Positions 7,521-15,119 of a DNA stretch of 21,689 bases are shown here, piece after piece. Each line of letters starts with the position of its first letter. Within the stretch, counting starts at the first letter, position 1. The stretch is from positions 1 to 21,689 of the forward strand of contig DAOWKX010000206.1 in NCBI GenBank assembly GCA_030639705.1. The letters are read 5' to 3'. The DNA is from Candidatus Aminicenantota bacterium (GTDB lineage: Bacteria > Acidobacteriota > Aminicenantia > UBA2199). The translations under genes and the position numbers were made by a program. The notes beneath the pieces were generated by a model. It was not told the origin of the DNA. It worked only from the letters and a program-made list of their open reading frames with translations, and ran no database searches.

Positions 7521-8003
7521 GCTGAAAATCCCTTTATGGAACTTTTCTCTGGCTTGATGGAAAAAGACTATAATCCCTCCCGGGATAAGGAATACCAGGT
7601 TTCTTACTATGGAAATAATTAAACTTTCCCGGCTCTCTCCGGAAGTTGAAAAACAGCCACAACTGATATCAAGCCCCCGTATGGCATTGATGGAAAGTGC
7701 CACAATAAAAGAAATCATCAGAACAGAAAGCAAAATCGAAGTGGTTCTAACCATAAACCCCGATACTAATAAAAAACCGCAGATCATCTCAAACCAGGGA
7801 AGCACGATTGCTATAAAATAGATGGTGAAATCAGGAAAAAGCAGGTAATCATATATAATTTTTGCAAACTCATCCGGATGCAGGATCTTACCCAGGCTGG
7901 CATAGATAAAGAGTCCTCCCAGAATCAGGCGACATAAGAGCTGTACCGGCGGAGAACCGAATATTTTATTTATTTTATTCATCATCCGGGATAAATTTAC
8001 CAT
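7506..8003 (-). CDS. MauE/DoxX-family membrane protein, about 160 aa
   Basis: A four-helix membrane protein of the DoxX-like superfamily, closest in look to the MauE branch. The first helix region LCRLILGGLFIYASLGKILH is the family hallmark, followed by YDYLLFPDFTIYFIAIVLPW and FEMICGFLLVSG. Between helices 3 and 4 lies GLDISCGCFSTSGE, the CGCF Cys pair of MauE-type proteins, thought to serve thiol redox chemistry on the outer face. The frame has ATGs at 8003, 7985 and 7982. AGAGGAG touches ATG 8003 directly, which is too close, and is too far from 7985, so the start is unresolved. It overlaps the 3' end of the rhodanese gene, suggesting joint expression and a shared sulfur/thiol role. Confidence 0.85.
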   Translation of the reverse strand: MVNLSRMMNKINKIFGSPPVQLLCRLILGGLFIYASLGKILHPDEFAKIIYDYLLFPDFTIYFIAIVLPWFEMICGFLLVSGFMVRTTSILLSVLMISFIVALSINAIRGLDISCGCFSTSGESRESLIISIVRNLVFLIPGGIIVFFHQAREKFHKGIFSLLLD

Positions 8004-8493
8004 CTCCTCTTTTTGTTTGATACCCTGACTGAATCCATTCCCTTATCCCCTCCCGGTAAACAAAAACCTGCCGAAAACCCCGTTTGAATAGTTTTCCGGC
8101 CAGTAACAGGGCATCCGTGCAGGTCTCTTCACTGCAATAGGTCACAATCAGTCTATTTTTCCGCAATAGGGATTCTAATTTCCGATAATATGCTTCAAAA
8201 CGATTAAGCGGAAGGTTAAGGGCAGAGGGAATATGCTCCATTTGAAATTCCGGCTCATCTCTGGCATCCAGCAAAATGATCTGGCCGGTTTTCTGAAGCT
8301 TTTTGAGCATTGCAGAGTCTATCTCATCAATCATGAGGTTTTCCCCATCCGATGTGGTGTCGCCTGTGAGAAAAGGATTATAGGATTTTAAAATCGGTAA
8401 CGGGTCCGAATGGATAAAATTGAAAATAATGCCCAAGCATAAACTCATCAGAACAATGGCAATTGTTTGAACCAGAAACCGTTTAATTATCAT
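7975..8493 (-). CDS. Membrane-anchored rhodanese-domain protein, 172 aa
   Basis: One N-terminal hydrophobic anchor (about residues 6-28) positions a rhodanese domain outside the cytoplasmic membrane. The domain shows IILLDARDEPEFQMEHIPSA (the CH2A-type DxR..E...GHI.gA motif) and the active-site stretch VTYCSEETCTDALLLAG. Cys120 is the likely sulfur-carrying Cys, with a second Cys five residues on. It ends with VFVYREGIREWIQSGY. Such proteins move sulfane sulfur or handle thiols. The open frame runs back to a TTG at 8541; I chose ATG 8493 because it gives a normal signal-anchor, although no good Shine-Dalgarno is seen for either. The 3' end overlaps the MauE-like gene, a combination that suggests an envelope redox pair. 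Confidence 0.85.
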   Translation of the reverse strand: MIIKRFLVQTIAIVLMSLCLGIIFNFIHSDPLPILKSYNPFLTGDTTSDGENLMIDEIDSAMLKKLQKTGQIILLDARDEPEFQMEHIPSALNLPLNRFEAYYRKLESLLRKNRLIVTYCSEETCTDALLLAGKLFKRGFRQVFVYREGIREWIQSGYQTKRGDGKFIPDDE

Positions 8494-8585
8494 CAATTTA
8501 AGTAAAACCACAATGGTAATATTTTTCTCAATGGTTGTCAAATTATCAACTTATTCCCTAACACCTGCAGCCTGGGGTGAAGGTA

Positions 8586-8726
8586 AAAAAAAAGACATAA
8601 GACGTAAGTCGTAAAGCGTAAGACAGTTCTATGTTCTAAGTTCTAAGTTCTATGTTCTAAGTTCTATGTTTTTTAGCTTCTAAACTTCTCATCTTCTTAA
8701 CTTCTGGATTCTGTCTCCTGTCTCCA
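8586..8726. repeat. Dispersed intergenic repeat, copy A, with six heptamers
   Basis: The part from 8617 to 8719 is the same as 16684-16779 except for one heptamer unit. It opens with CGTAAGACA, then six GTTCTA(T/A) heptamers (8626-8667), then TTTTTTAGCTTCTAAACTTC and a tail CTTCTGGATTCTGTCTCCTG. The AAGACATAAGACGTAAG stretch before it is also similar, with small gaps. No coding frame or terminal inverted repeats are seen. Confidence 0.9.
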
Positions 8727-8747
8727 TGCACTCATTTTTTTCTTTTC

Positions 8748-8776
8748 TTGACTTTAAATCATATTTCTTTTAAACT
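8748..8776 (+). promoter_or_regulatory. Predicted promoter of abfD
   Basis: TTGACT (8748-8753), 17-base spacer, TAAACT (8771-8776). This would give a leader of about 90 bases before ATG 8876. Confidence 0.45.
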
Positions 8777-8805
8777 CTAATCTAATGAAATGTGTTTTAC
8801 CCCCG

Positions 8806-8846
8806 CCTTATTCATTATCCCGGATAAGGTCCCGTTCCCAAGCGGG
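8806..8846 (+). promoter_or_regulatory. Two possible hairpins in the abfD leader
   Basis: CCTTAT (8806-8811) can pair with ATAAGG (8824-8829). Next to it CCCG (8831-8834) can pair with CGGG (8843-8846), extended by a G-U and a U-A pair. An A-rich then T-rich stretch follows, ahead of the AAGGAG ribosome binding site at 8863-8868. This could be an attenuator-like leader, but the stems are short. Confidence 0.25.
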
Positions 8847-8875
8847 TAAAAAATCTTTTTCAAAGGAGCCGTTAA

Positions 8876-10348
8876 ATGAATGATCAGGAGAAGTTAAAGA
8901 CATCTGGTGAATACGTGAATGCGCTAAAAAAAATGAGGCCGAACATCATTACTGATAAATTGTTAGAAAAACCCTTCGAGGATGAGGATATTCAAAAAGG
9001 TATGAATGTCATTTGCCTGAGTTATGACTGTGCACAGGATCCAGAACAAAAGGATATCATGACTGCCAGATCCCCCTTAAATGGAAAAATTATCAATCGC
9101 TATAATTATATTCCCCGAACCAAAGAGGATCTGAAAAAACGACTTCAAATGATAAATATCCTGTCCAAAGAAGTGGTCTGCGCCCAAAGATGTGTGGGCG
9201 GTGATGCCCTGTATGCTCTGTTTGTCGGAACCCACAAGTTGGATAAAAGCAATAAGGATAAAACCGATTACCATCAGCGCCTGTTAAAGTATCTTCGCTA
9301 TATCCAGGACAATGACATTGCGCCGGCTGCTGCCGTAACCGATGCCAAAGGCGACAGAAGCCTGCTTCCGTTTCAACAGATGGAAAAAGGCTCCTATGTT
9401 CACATAGTGAAAAAAACCGATGAGGGTATTTATGTCAGTGGTATAAAAACCCCCATTACCATGAGCTTATATACAGAAGAAATAATCGTTATGCCCGGGC
9501 TGCAGCTTTCGGAAAATGATAAAGATTTCGCGATTGCTTTTGCCATTCAGGGTGATGCAGATGGAATAGAAAGGTATGTTCTGGGTCCAGAAGTAAAAAG
9601 CATGAAAGGTGATCATGCCCCCACCCATGGACGTAAGTATTTAAACAAAGAGGGAATGATCGTATTTAACAATGTATTTGTTCCCAATCAAAGGATATTT
9701 CTCTGCGGAGAACACCGGTTCGGTGCCACTTTTGCCAATTTGTTTGCCACATTGCACCGGTTTTCTTACACGGCATGCAAACCCGCCCTGTTTGATATCA
9801 TGACCGGCACAGCCATGCTGATTTCCGAATACAATGGAACCAAGGGGGAATATTTTTTGAGCAACACCTCAGAAAAAATACTTGAAATTGCCAAGGCTTC
9901 AATTTTAGTGAGCGGAATGGCCAAAGCAGCCATTGAAATGGCAAAAGTAGATGAAAGCGGAGCGATTTTCCCCGATTCGGTTTATGCCAACATGGGAAAA
10001 TTTATCTCCAGTGAATTATTCCCCAAAACAGTCAGTATCCTTCAGGATATGGCCGGGAGTTTACCGGCAAACCTGCCTTATGAAAATCTTTTGAAGGACG
10101 AACAATATCAAAAGACGGTAAAAACACTCTTTGCCCGATCAAAGGGTATTTCAGCCGAAGATCATTATAAACTCAATGAATTCATCCGGGTACTGGTTGC
10201 CTCTACCGAGAGCGGTCTGCTGCAGATTGGCTCCAAACACGGTGGCGGAAACAAAGAAGCTGAAAAAGTGGCCATTTACGCAAACAGCCTGAGATGGATG
10301 TTTAATTGTAAAAATATGGTAAAAAAGATGGTACTGAAGAGCAACTGA
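8876..10348 (+). CDS. abfD: 4-hydroxybutyryl-CoA dehydratase / vinylacetyl-CoA isomerase family, 490 aa
   Basis: FAD- and [4Fe-4S]-dependent enzyme that dehydrates 4-hydroxybutyryl-CoA to crotonyl-CoA, a radical step in 4-aminobutyrate and succinate fermentation. Overall fold is that of the 4-hydroxyphenylacetate 3-hydroxylase (HpaB) family. What separates it from HpaB is a complete set of iron-sulfur ligands: Cys102 and Cys106 in VVCAQRCVGGDA, and His294 and Cys301 in LHRFSYTACKPAL. The same C-x3-C and H-x6-C spacing holds in the Clostridium aminobutyricum enzyme (Cys99, Cys103, His292, Cys299). Tyr298, Lys302 and Glu259 fall where that enzyme has Tyr296, Lys300 and Glu257. The length is also 490. 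AAGGAG stands seven bases before the ATG. No abfT/abfH partner is in the window, so the in vivo substrate is inference. Confidence 0.88.
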   Translation: MNDQEKLKTSGEYVNALKKMRPNIITDKLLEKPFEDEDIQKGMNVICLSYDCAQDPEQKDIMTARSPLNGKIINRYNYIPRTKEDLKKRLQMINILSKEVVCAQRCVGGDALYALFVGTHKLDKSNKDKTDYHQRLLKYLRYIQDNDIAPAAAVTDAKGDRSLLPFQQMEKGSYVHIVKKTDEGIYVSGIKTPITMSLYTEEIIVMPGLQLSENDKDFAIAFAIQGDADGIERYVLGPEVKSMKGDHAPTHGRKYLNKEGMIVFNNVFVPNQRIFLCGEHRFGATFANLFATLHRFSYTACKPALFDIMTGTAMLISEYNGTKGEYFLSNTSEKILEIAKASILVSGMAKAAIEMAKVDESGAIFPDSVYANMGKFISSELFPKTVSILQDMAGSLPANLPYENLLKDEQYQKTVKTLFARSKGISAEDHYKLNEFIRVLVASTESGLLQIGSKHGGGNKEAEKVAIYANSLRWMFNCKNMVKKMVLKSN

Positions 10349-10374
10349 CTTCTGGCTTCTATCTTCTGACTTCC
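10349..10374. repeat. CTTCTG/CTTCTA low-complexity tract after abfD
   Basis: Starting right after the abfD stop codon is a run of degenerate units: CTTCTGG, CTTCTAT, CTTCTGA, CTTCC. It resembles the tails of the two longer dispersed repeats (CTTCTGGATTCTGTCTCC) and looks like a short member of the same family. Confidence 0.5.
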
Positions 10375-10407
10375 AAGCGTCCGGGATAAATACTTTCACA
10401 AAAATTA

Positions 10408-10436
10408 TATACAAAAATGAGCTTTTAAGGTATATT
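10408..10436 (+). promoter_or_regulatory. Predicted promoter of the S9 peptidase gene
   Basis: TATACA (10408-10413), 17-base spacer, TATATT (10431-10436). The leader that follows contains a small hairpin, TCCGG (10448-10452) with CCGGA (10458-10462), and a strong TGGAGGT ribosome binding site before ATG 10492. Confidence 0.35.
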
Positions 10437-10491
10437 ATTATTTAACGTCCGGTTATTCCGGAGAATTCATCATATTTCTGGAGGTAATCAT

Positions 10492-13059
10492 ATGAGATCA
10501 AAACTGATTGTGGTTCTGGTATTTTTAATGATCCTCCCTGCTTTGGCTGCCGATACTGCCAAAGAAGTGGAAAAAAGTAAAAAAATTGAGAGCTGGCTGA
10601 TGCTGGGTCCCGGGCCGGTTACCGGCCTGGAAAGGGCGGTATATGACTCTAACCGGGATATTGCCAATCACCGCTTTTTAAACATTTCCGATCTCAGCCC
10701 CAGGGCAGGTGAAAAGATTCTCTGGAGCCAAAGCCAGGTTCTCACCTGGACGCTAATAACCCGGTTTAGCACCAAAGCTGAAAGTGATTCTCTCTACTAT
10801 TTTGTCACCTTTCCGGATGCAAAAAAATTCCTGAAAACCAGGCTGGTGATAAACGGCGTCCGTGAAGCAATGGTTAACCTTTATTTAGACGGCAAAGAAG
10901 TGAAAAAGGAGTACGATCAGAAAAAGGAGAAAGTGGAGGCAGATCTGACCCTCCTGAATGAAAAGCATATATTGCTGATTAAAGTATTTGTACCCAAAGG
11001 GGAAGCCTTTGCCCTGGATGCTGAAGCAGCCGACCAACAACTCGTGGAAACGGGAACGCTGACCTTTTCAAACTCACCGGTCAGAAGGGTGAATTTTCCC
11101 AATATTCTGAACATGAAGCGGGTATCCGGCCTGAATGTTTCTCCTGACGGCAGATATGTGGCGATTTCATTAGGGAAAACCAGTCTGACCGGCGAATCGA
11201 CCCGCTGGATCGAGATAATGAAAATAGCAGACGGATCAATAATGATCAGCACCCAGGGTCAGGGAAGTTTTTCGAACCTGACCTGGCTTAAAGACTCTAA
11301 GGGCTTTTTGTACACCAAAGTGAAAAAAAACATGACCACCATTTACCAATATGATCTGAAAATGAAAGAGAGAACGGTTGTAAAAAAGGATATCAAGAAC
11401 CTTTCGGATTTCCGGCTGTCAGCGGACAACTCTTTTATCATCTTCTGGACCAGTAAGAAGAAGGAGTACGGGAAAGGATTCAAATATATTGAAACCATAC
11501 CCGACCGGGCCGCTTCAGGCAGCTCCACCTACTCCCTCTATATCAGTTATCTGAACGGGGGCGTTGAGCATAAAATTCGTTCAATTTCCGAACAACTCTA
11601 TTCGGTTATGATAAGTCCCGACAACAAAAAGGTGCTCTTCTCTATCTTCATACCGGATACCGAGAAAAGGCCCTATTTTAAAAATATATTTAATCTGCTG
11701 GATCTTACCGACTATACCATCAAGAAACTGTTTGAAAGCAACCTGGTGTATCCGGCTTGCTGGTCACCGGATTCCTCCGGAATTTTATTCACCGGCGGGC
11801 CTTCCTCGTTTGGGGGAATAGGCAATATTCTTGCTGAGGACGTGATTCCCAACGAATATGATACCCAGGTTTTTATCTACAATATTTCCAGTAAAAAGGC
11901 CAGATCTATTACCAGGAATTTTTCTCCATCTGTGGAGGATGTTTTCTGGAGTCGATGGGATGGTAATATATATATGCGTGCCACAGACAGATCTTTTACC
12001 AGACTTTTCAGATATGAAACCAAAAAGGACAAATTCACCGAGATCAGGACCCCGGTTGATACGGTCAGACGGGTGGACTTTCCATCCAGGGGAAAGTCTG
12101 CTGTTCTGTGGGGTTCCGGAGCGGTTAATCCGGATAAGCTTTACCGGCTAGACATGTACCGGCTCAGGGCATCGCTTTTAAAGGATTACAACCGTGACGA
12201 TTTTAAAAACGTTCGGTTCGGAAAGGTAGAAGACTGGGATTACCTTACCCCGGAGGGGAAAAAGATCATCGGCAGGATCCATTTTCCGGTTGATTTTGAT
12301 GCTGAAAAAAAATATCCCTGTATTGTCTATTACTACGGCGGTACTTCCCCGGTAGAGAGAAGTTTCGGAGGCAGATATCCCTTCAATTGGTATGCTGCCA
12401 ACGGGTATGTGGTTTATGTATTGCAACCCAGCGGTTCTGTGGGTTTTGGCCAGGCTTTCTCTGCAGTCCATGTCAATGACTGGGGAAAAACAACTTCCCA
12501 GGAGGTTATCAATGCCACCAGAGAACTGATTGAAAACAAAAAGTACATCGATCCCAAGCGGCTGGGCGCCATGGGGGCATCATACGGCGGTTTCCTGACC
12601 CAGTATCTGGCCACCCAGACCGATATTTTTTCAGCCTTTATATCCCATGCCGGAATCAGTGCTCTCTCAAGTTACTGGGGAATCGGTGACTGGGGATACA
12701 CCTACAGCGGTGTGGCCACAGCCGGGAGTTTCCCCTGGAACCGGCGTGATATTTACGTGGATCAGAGCCCGCTCTTCCTGGCCGATAAAATAACCACACC
12801 TATGCTCCTCCTCCATGGCGACAAGGATAATAATGTGCCTCCGGGCGAGAGTTATCAGATGTTTGCCGCCCTGAAACTGCTGGGCAAGGAGGTCGCCCTG
12901 GTCACCATCAATGACCAGTCACACTTTATCATGAAATATGAAAAGCGGGTTCACTGGATGAAAACCATAATCGCCTGGTTTGATAAATGGCTGAAAGGCG
13001 AGCCATTGTACTGGGACAGCCTTTATTCCAAATATATGACTCAGAAGGATAAAAAGTAA
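10492..13059 (+). CDS. Secreted S9-family (prolyl oligopeptidase-type) serine peptidase, 855 aa
   Basis: Exported peptidase that probably cuts short peptides. A signal peptide (LIVVLVFLMILPALA, cleavage near residue 20) is followed by an extra N-terminal region (about 28-190) starting SWLMLGPGPVTGLERAVYD. A beta-propeller with TolB/PD40-type repeats comes next (about 205-560; for example GLNVSPDGRYVAISLG, SVMISPDNKKVLFS, ACWSPDSSGILFTGG). The C-terminal alpha/beta-hydrolase domain carries the triad Ser697 (GASYGGF), Asp779 (HGDKDNNVP) and His811 (NDQSHFI). All three are in family order, so it should be active. It stands alone, with a good ribosome binding site. Substrate preference (dipeptidyl, acylaminoacyl or other) cannot be read; there is no clear Glu-Glu pair that I can place for dipeptidyl-peptidase activity. 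Confidence 0.92.
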   Translation: MRSKLIVVLVFLMILPALAADTAKEVEKSKKIESWLMLGPGPVTGLERAVYDSNRDIANHRFLNISDLSPRAGEKILWSQSQVLTWTLITRFSTKAESDSLYYFVTFPDAKKFLKTRLVINGVREAMVNLYLDGKEVKKEYDQKKEKVEADLTLLNEKHILLIKVFVPKGEAFALDAEAADQQLVETGTLTFSNSPVRRVNFPNILNMKRVSGLNVSPDGRYVAISLGKTSLTGESTRWIEIMKIADGSIMISTQGQGSFSNLTWLKDSKGFLYTKVKKNMTTIYQYDLKMKERTVVKKDIKNLSDFRLSADNSFIIFWTSKKKEYGKGFKYIETIPDRAASGSSTYSLYISYLNGGVEHKIRSISEQLYSVMISPDNKKVLFSIFIPDTEKRPYFKNIFNLLDLTDYTIKKLFESNLVYPACWSPDSSGILFTGGPSSFGGIGNILAEDVIPNEYDTQVFIYNISSKKARSITRNFSPSVEDVFWSRWDGNIYMRATDRSFTRLFRYETKKDKFTEIRTPVDTVRRVDFPSRGKSAVLWGSGAVNPDKLYRLDMYRLRASLLKDYNRDDFKNVRFGKVEDWDYLTPEGKKIIGRIHFPVDFDAEKKYPCIVYYYGGTSPVERSFGGRYPFNWYAANGYVVYVLQPSGSVGFGQAFSAVHVNDWGKTTSQEVINATRELIENKKYIDPKRLGAMGASYGGFLTQYLATQTDIFSAFISHAGISALSSYWGIGDWGYTYSGVATAGSFPWNRRDIYVDQSPLFLADKITTPMLLLHGDKDNNVPPGESYQMFAALKLLGKEVALVTINDQSHFIMKYEKRVHWMKTIIAWFDKWLKGEPLYWDSLYSKYMTQKDKK

Positions 13060-13101
13060 GCCGGGAAAGCGTATCGGATTGGGAGTCCGGAACCCTTTTT
13101 C
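13060..13101. terminator. Possible weak terminator between convergent peptidase genes
   Basis: The 42-base gap has GGG (13081-13083) and CCC (13092-13094) that can pair around a nine-base loop, followed by TTTTTC on the plus strand. The stem is only three base pairs, so this is a tentative call for termination after the S9 peptidase gene. Confidence 0.2.
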
Positions 13102-14949
13102 TTAATTGATTTTTATGACCGGGATGTTTTCTTCTCCCAGACAGAGGAATCCTTTGGTTATTTCATTGGTTTTGTCTTTTTTAAATCTCACTTCACCTGA
13201 AAACCGTTTAAAGTAAAATAATGTTTCGGACTGGGAATGCATGAGGTAGCGAGCCCCGGTTCGGTGAATGAAGAATATATGTTGTCCCTCGATAGCGATT
13301 TTAAACTGTCTTTTTTCATTGTCATAGGTATATTGATAGGTTCCGGCATATTTTTTTAATACGGCCGGGCTCAGGTTGATTTTAAAATGAAGCTGGGTTC
13401 CCTGCCGGGCATTCCAGAGCCGGTGCTGCAGGGTATTGAGCAGGGACCGGGCAATATCCAGTGATCGGGAGGCCCGGGCATGGGTGTAAGCGCTGAGGTA
13501 GCGGATGGCTTTTGCTTGGTCTTTCTGATATAGATCCAGAGCGGTCTTTTCAATCAACGGTTGCATATCAAACTGATAGGTCTCAAATTGTTTCCAGTGG
13601 TGCTGGACATATTGAATGACATTTTTGTAATCCGCATCCACCAGACCGGCCACGATTCCGAATACACAGGAGGCTGAATTCAGGTCGATTTTTCGGATCT
13701 CATCGATTTCACTGAAATGAAAATCATAAAGATTTTCCCGGGTTGAAAGCAGGCTTTTCGGTGCTTTTCGAAATGCTTCGGGGATATCCCTGACTCCCAG
13801 GTACCAGGGAACAAAACCGCTGCTGCATGGCGGATAGAGTGCCCGCCACACCACCGTACCGATCTCCCTGGGCAGCCAATCCCTCTGCTGCACTACAGTG
13901 GTCCGGTGGCTGGCGCTGACACATACCGGACGATTGGAATTTCTATGAGGAGAGGTGGTATATTCATTGCTGGTATCCAGTTCCGTACCCTCGAAATGGG
14001 TTCTGAAAATGGCAAATATATCTTCTAAGCCAAGTTTTCGATCCGGTTTTATGGATACCGGCATCCGTCCTTTATCAGCCTCTTTCCAGGTCAGGGGAAA
14101 AGTACGATTGACCATCCGGGCCATCATCCAGTGTCGCCGGGTATTTTGCTTGCTTACCAGGGCTTCAGGATGGGAATAGGCTCTGGCAAAATCGAATTTT
14201 CCATCTTTTTTGGGATCGTACCAGCTCCTTTTTATGGAGTATTTGATGAGATCCGGGGAACAAATGAAACGATCTCGGTCATTCATATCAACCTCCCGGA
14301 TGGTGTAGGCGTTCGGAACCGGAACAACCTCGTCATCGCCTACCTTACGGGCCACGTACTGCTTTCCTCTCACCATCTGTAGAATCCAGGCCTCACGGGG
14401 CCCAACGATGCTCAGGTTTCTTCCGGAACCTCGGTAGCCGTACCGGCCCAGCAGTCTGGCTGCCAGTTCCACGGCTTCCCGGGCAGTCCGGCAGCGTTCG
14501 GCCAGAATGAATCTCAGGCGCCAGCCAATACCACCTTTGACAATATTCCCCTGTTTTTCCAGCTCCTGGACCGAATCTTCCCTGGATGAACAGGCATCGC
14601 TTCCCAGGGCCACCCCCCACTCGTTGATCAGGGCATTGGAATAGTCGGTGCCCGGGCATTGATCCCAGAAGTAACCGTAGGTTTCGGTGACCTGTGGAAT
14701 CTGATTTCCGCCTCTCAGCCGGATCATGCTGCCCGGTTTATGGATTCTGGCAGGAACAAACCAGAGGTAATCCACATCTCCTGGACTGTCATCCTCGGTT
14801 TTGGCAAACAGGATGGAGCCATCCCGGGTGGTCTTTTTGCCTGCGATCAGTGTAGAACAGGGCTTAAGTGGCCCGGTAACCCATAATATTAATATTGAAA
14901 TCCAGATCACCAAAAAACATATGGATTTTGTTTTTGATACAAGAACCAT
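13102..14949 (-). CDS. Secreted C69-family dipeptidase (Ntn hydrolase), about 615 aa
   Basis: N-terminal-nucleophile amidohydrolase that likely removes residues from small peptides. After a hydrophobic export signal comes CSTLIAGKKTTRDGSILFAK TEDD, the C69 start in which the Cys (residue 33 counted from ATG 14955, residue 31 from 14949) becomes the nucleophile after cleavage. Other family stretches include NALINEWGVALGSDACSSRE, GGIGWRLRFILAERCRTARE, GPREAWILQMVRGKQYVA and SHRTTVVQQRDWLPREIGTV. The last 80 residues (LKKYAGTYQYTYDNEKRQFK onward) resemble a small beta-barrel tail of the DUF3471 kind, not needed for catalysis. ATG 14955 is only two bases from GGAG; ATG 14949 is eight bases away and preferred. 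It is the second of two minus-strand genes. Confidence 0.9.
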   Translation of the reverse strand: MVLVSKTKSICFLVIWISILILWVTGPLKPCSTLIAGKKTTRDGSILFAKTEDDSPGDVDYLWFVPARIHKPGSMIRLRGGNQIPQVTETYGYFWDQCPGTDYSNALINEWGVALGSDACSSREDSVQELEKQGNIVKGGIGWRLRFILAERCRTAREAVELAARLLGRYGYRGSGRNLSIVGPREAWILQMVRGKQYVARKVGDDEVVPVPNAYTIREVDMNDRDRFICSPDLIKYSIKRSWYDPKKDGKFDFARAYSHPEALVSKQNTRRHWMMARMVNRTFPLTWKEADKGRMPVSIKPDRKLGLEDIFAIFRTHFEGTELDTSNEYTTSPHRNSNRPVCVSASHRTTVVQQRDWLPREIGTVVWRALYPPCSSGFVPWYLGVRDIPEAFRKAPKSLLSTRENLYDFHFSEIDEIRKIDLNSASCVFGIVAGLVDADYKNVIQYVQHHWKQFETYQFDMQPLIEKTALDLYQKDQAKAIRYLSAYTHARASRSLDIARSLLNTLQHRLWNARQGTQLHFKINLSPAVLKKYAGTYQYTYDNEKRQFKIAIEGQHIFFIHRTGARYLMHSQSETLFYFKRFSGEVRFKKDKTNEITKGFLCLGEENIPVIKIN

Positions 14950-14955
14950 TCGCAT

Positions 14956-15119
14956 TTCTCCTTTGTGTTAATATAATAAGACGAAAATTAATTAATAAAG
15001 GTTACGCAATCCGGTAAACTTATCGTATCAAACCGTGTTAGCTTATTTTATTTCTGCTTCTCTTACTTTTCTTTTGCCCTGATTTTCCCCAGGATCAGTT
15101 GGAGCCCTGCAATTTTTTT
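14956..15119. other. Intergenic, no gene seen
   Basis: This 164-base gap lies between the TIGR03067-like gene and the C69 gene, both on the minus strand. It is AT-rich close to the C69 start and holds TATATT/TATTAT candidates for a -10 box, but I could not place a matching -35. No clear terminator was found. Confidence 0.4.

Larger units (their letters stand above)
8494..8875. other. Non-coding divergent region between rhodanese and abfD genes
   Basis: From left to right it holds the upstream end of the rhodanese gene, a long dispersed repeat (8586-8726), then a T-rich segment, the predicted abfD promoter, and an abfD leader with two possible hairpins. I found no open frame with a ribosome binding site in it. 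Confidence 0.7.

Noticed and set aside
8494..8541. TTG start for the rhodanese gene at 8541
   Set aside because: It adds 16 residues before a normal signal-anchor and has no ribosome binding site; ATG 8493 is preferred, though not proven.
8626..8667. CRISPR-like array in the GTTCTA heptamers
   Set aside because: Units are seven bases, tandem and without spacers; no cas gene is in the window.
8586..8726. Insertion sequence or MITE
   Set aside because: No terminal inverted repeats, no target-site duplication seen and no transposase frame; listed only as a repeat.
11858..12151. 97-aa frame inside the S9 peptidase
   Set aside because: Other-frame shadow of the propeller-coding region.
14393..14886. 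Frames on both strands within the C69 gene
   Set aside because: They overlap a gene with family motifs throughout and show none themselves.
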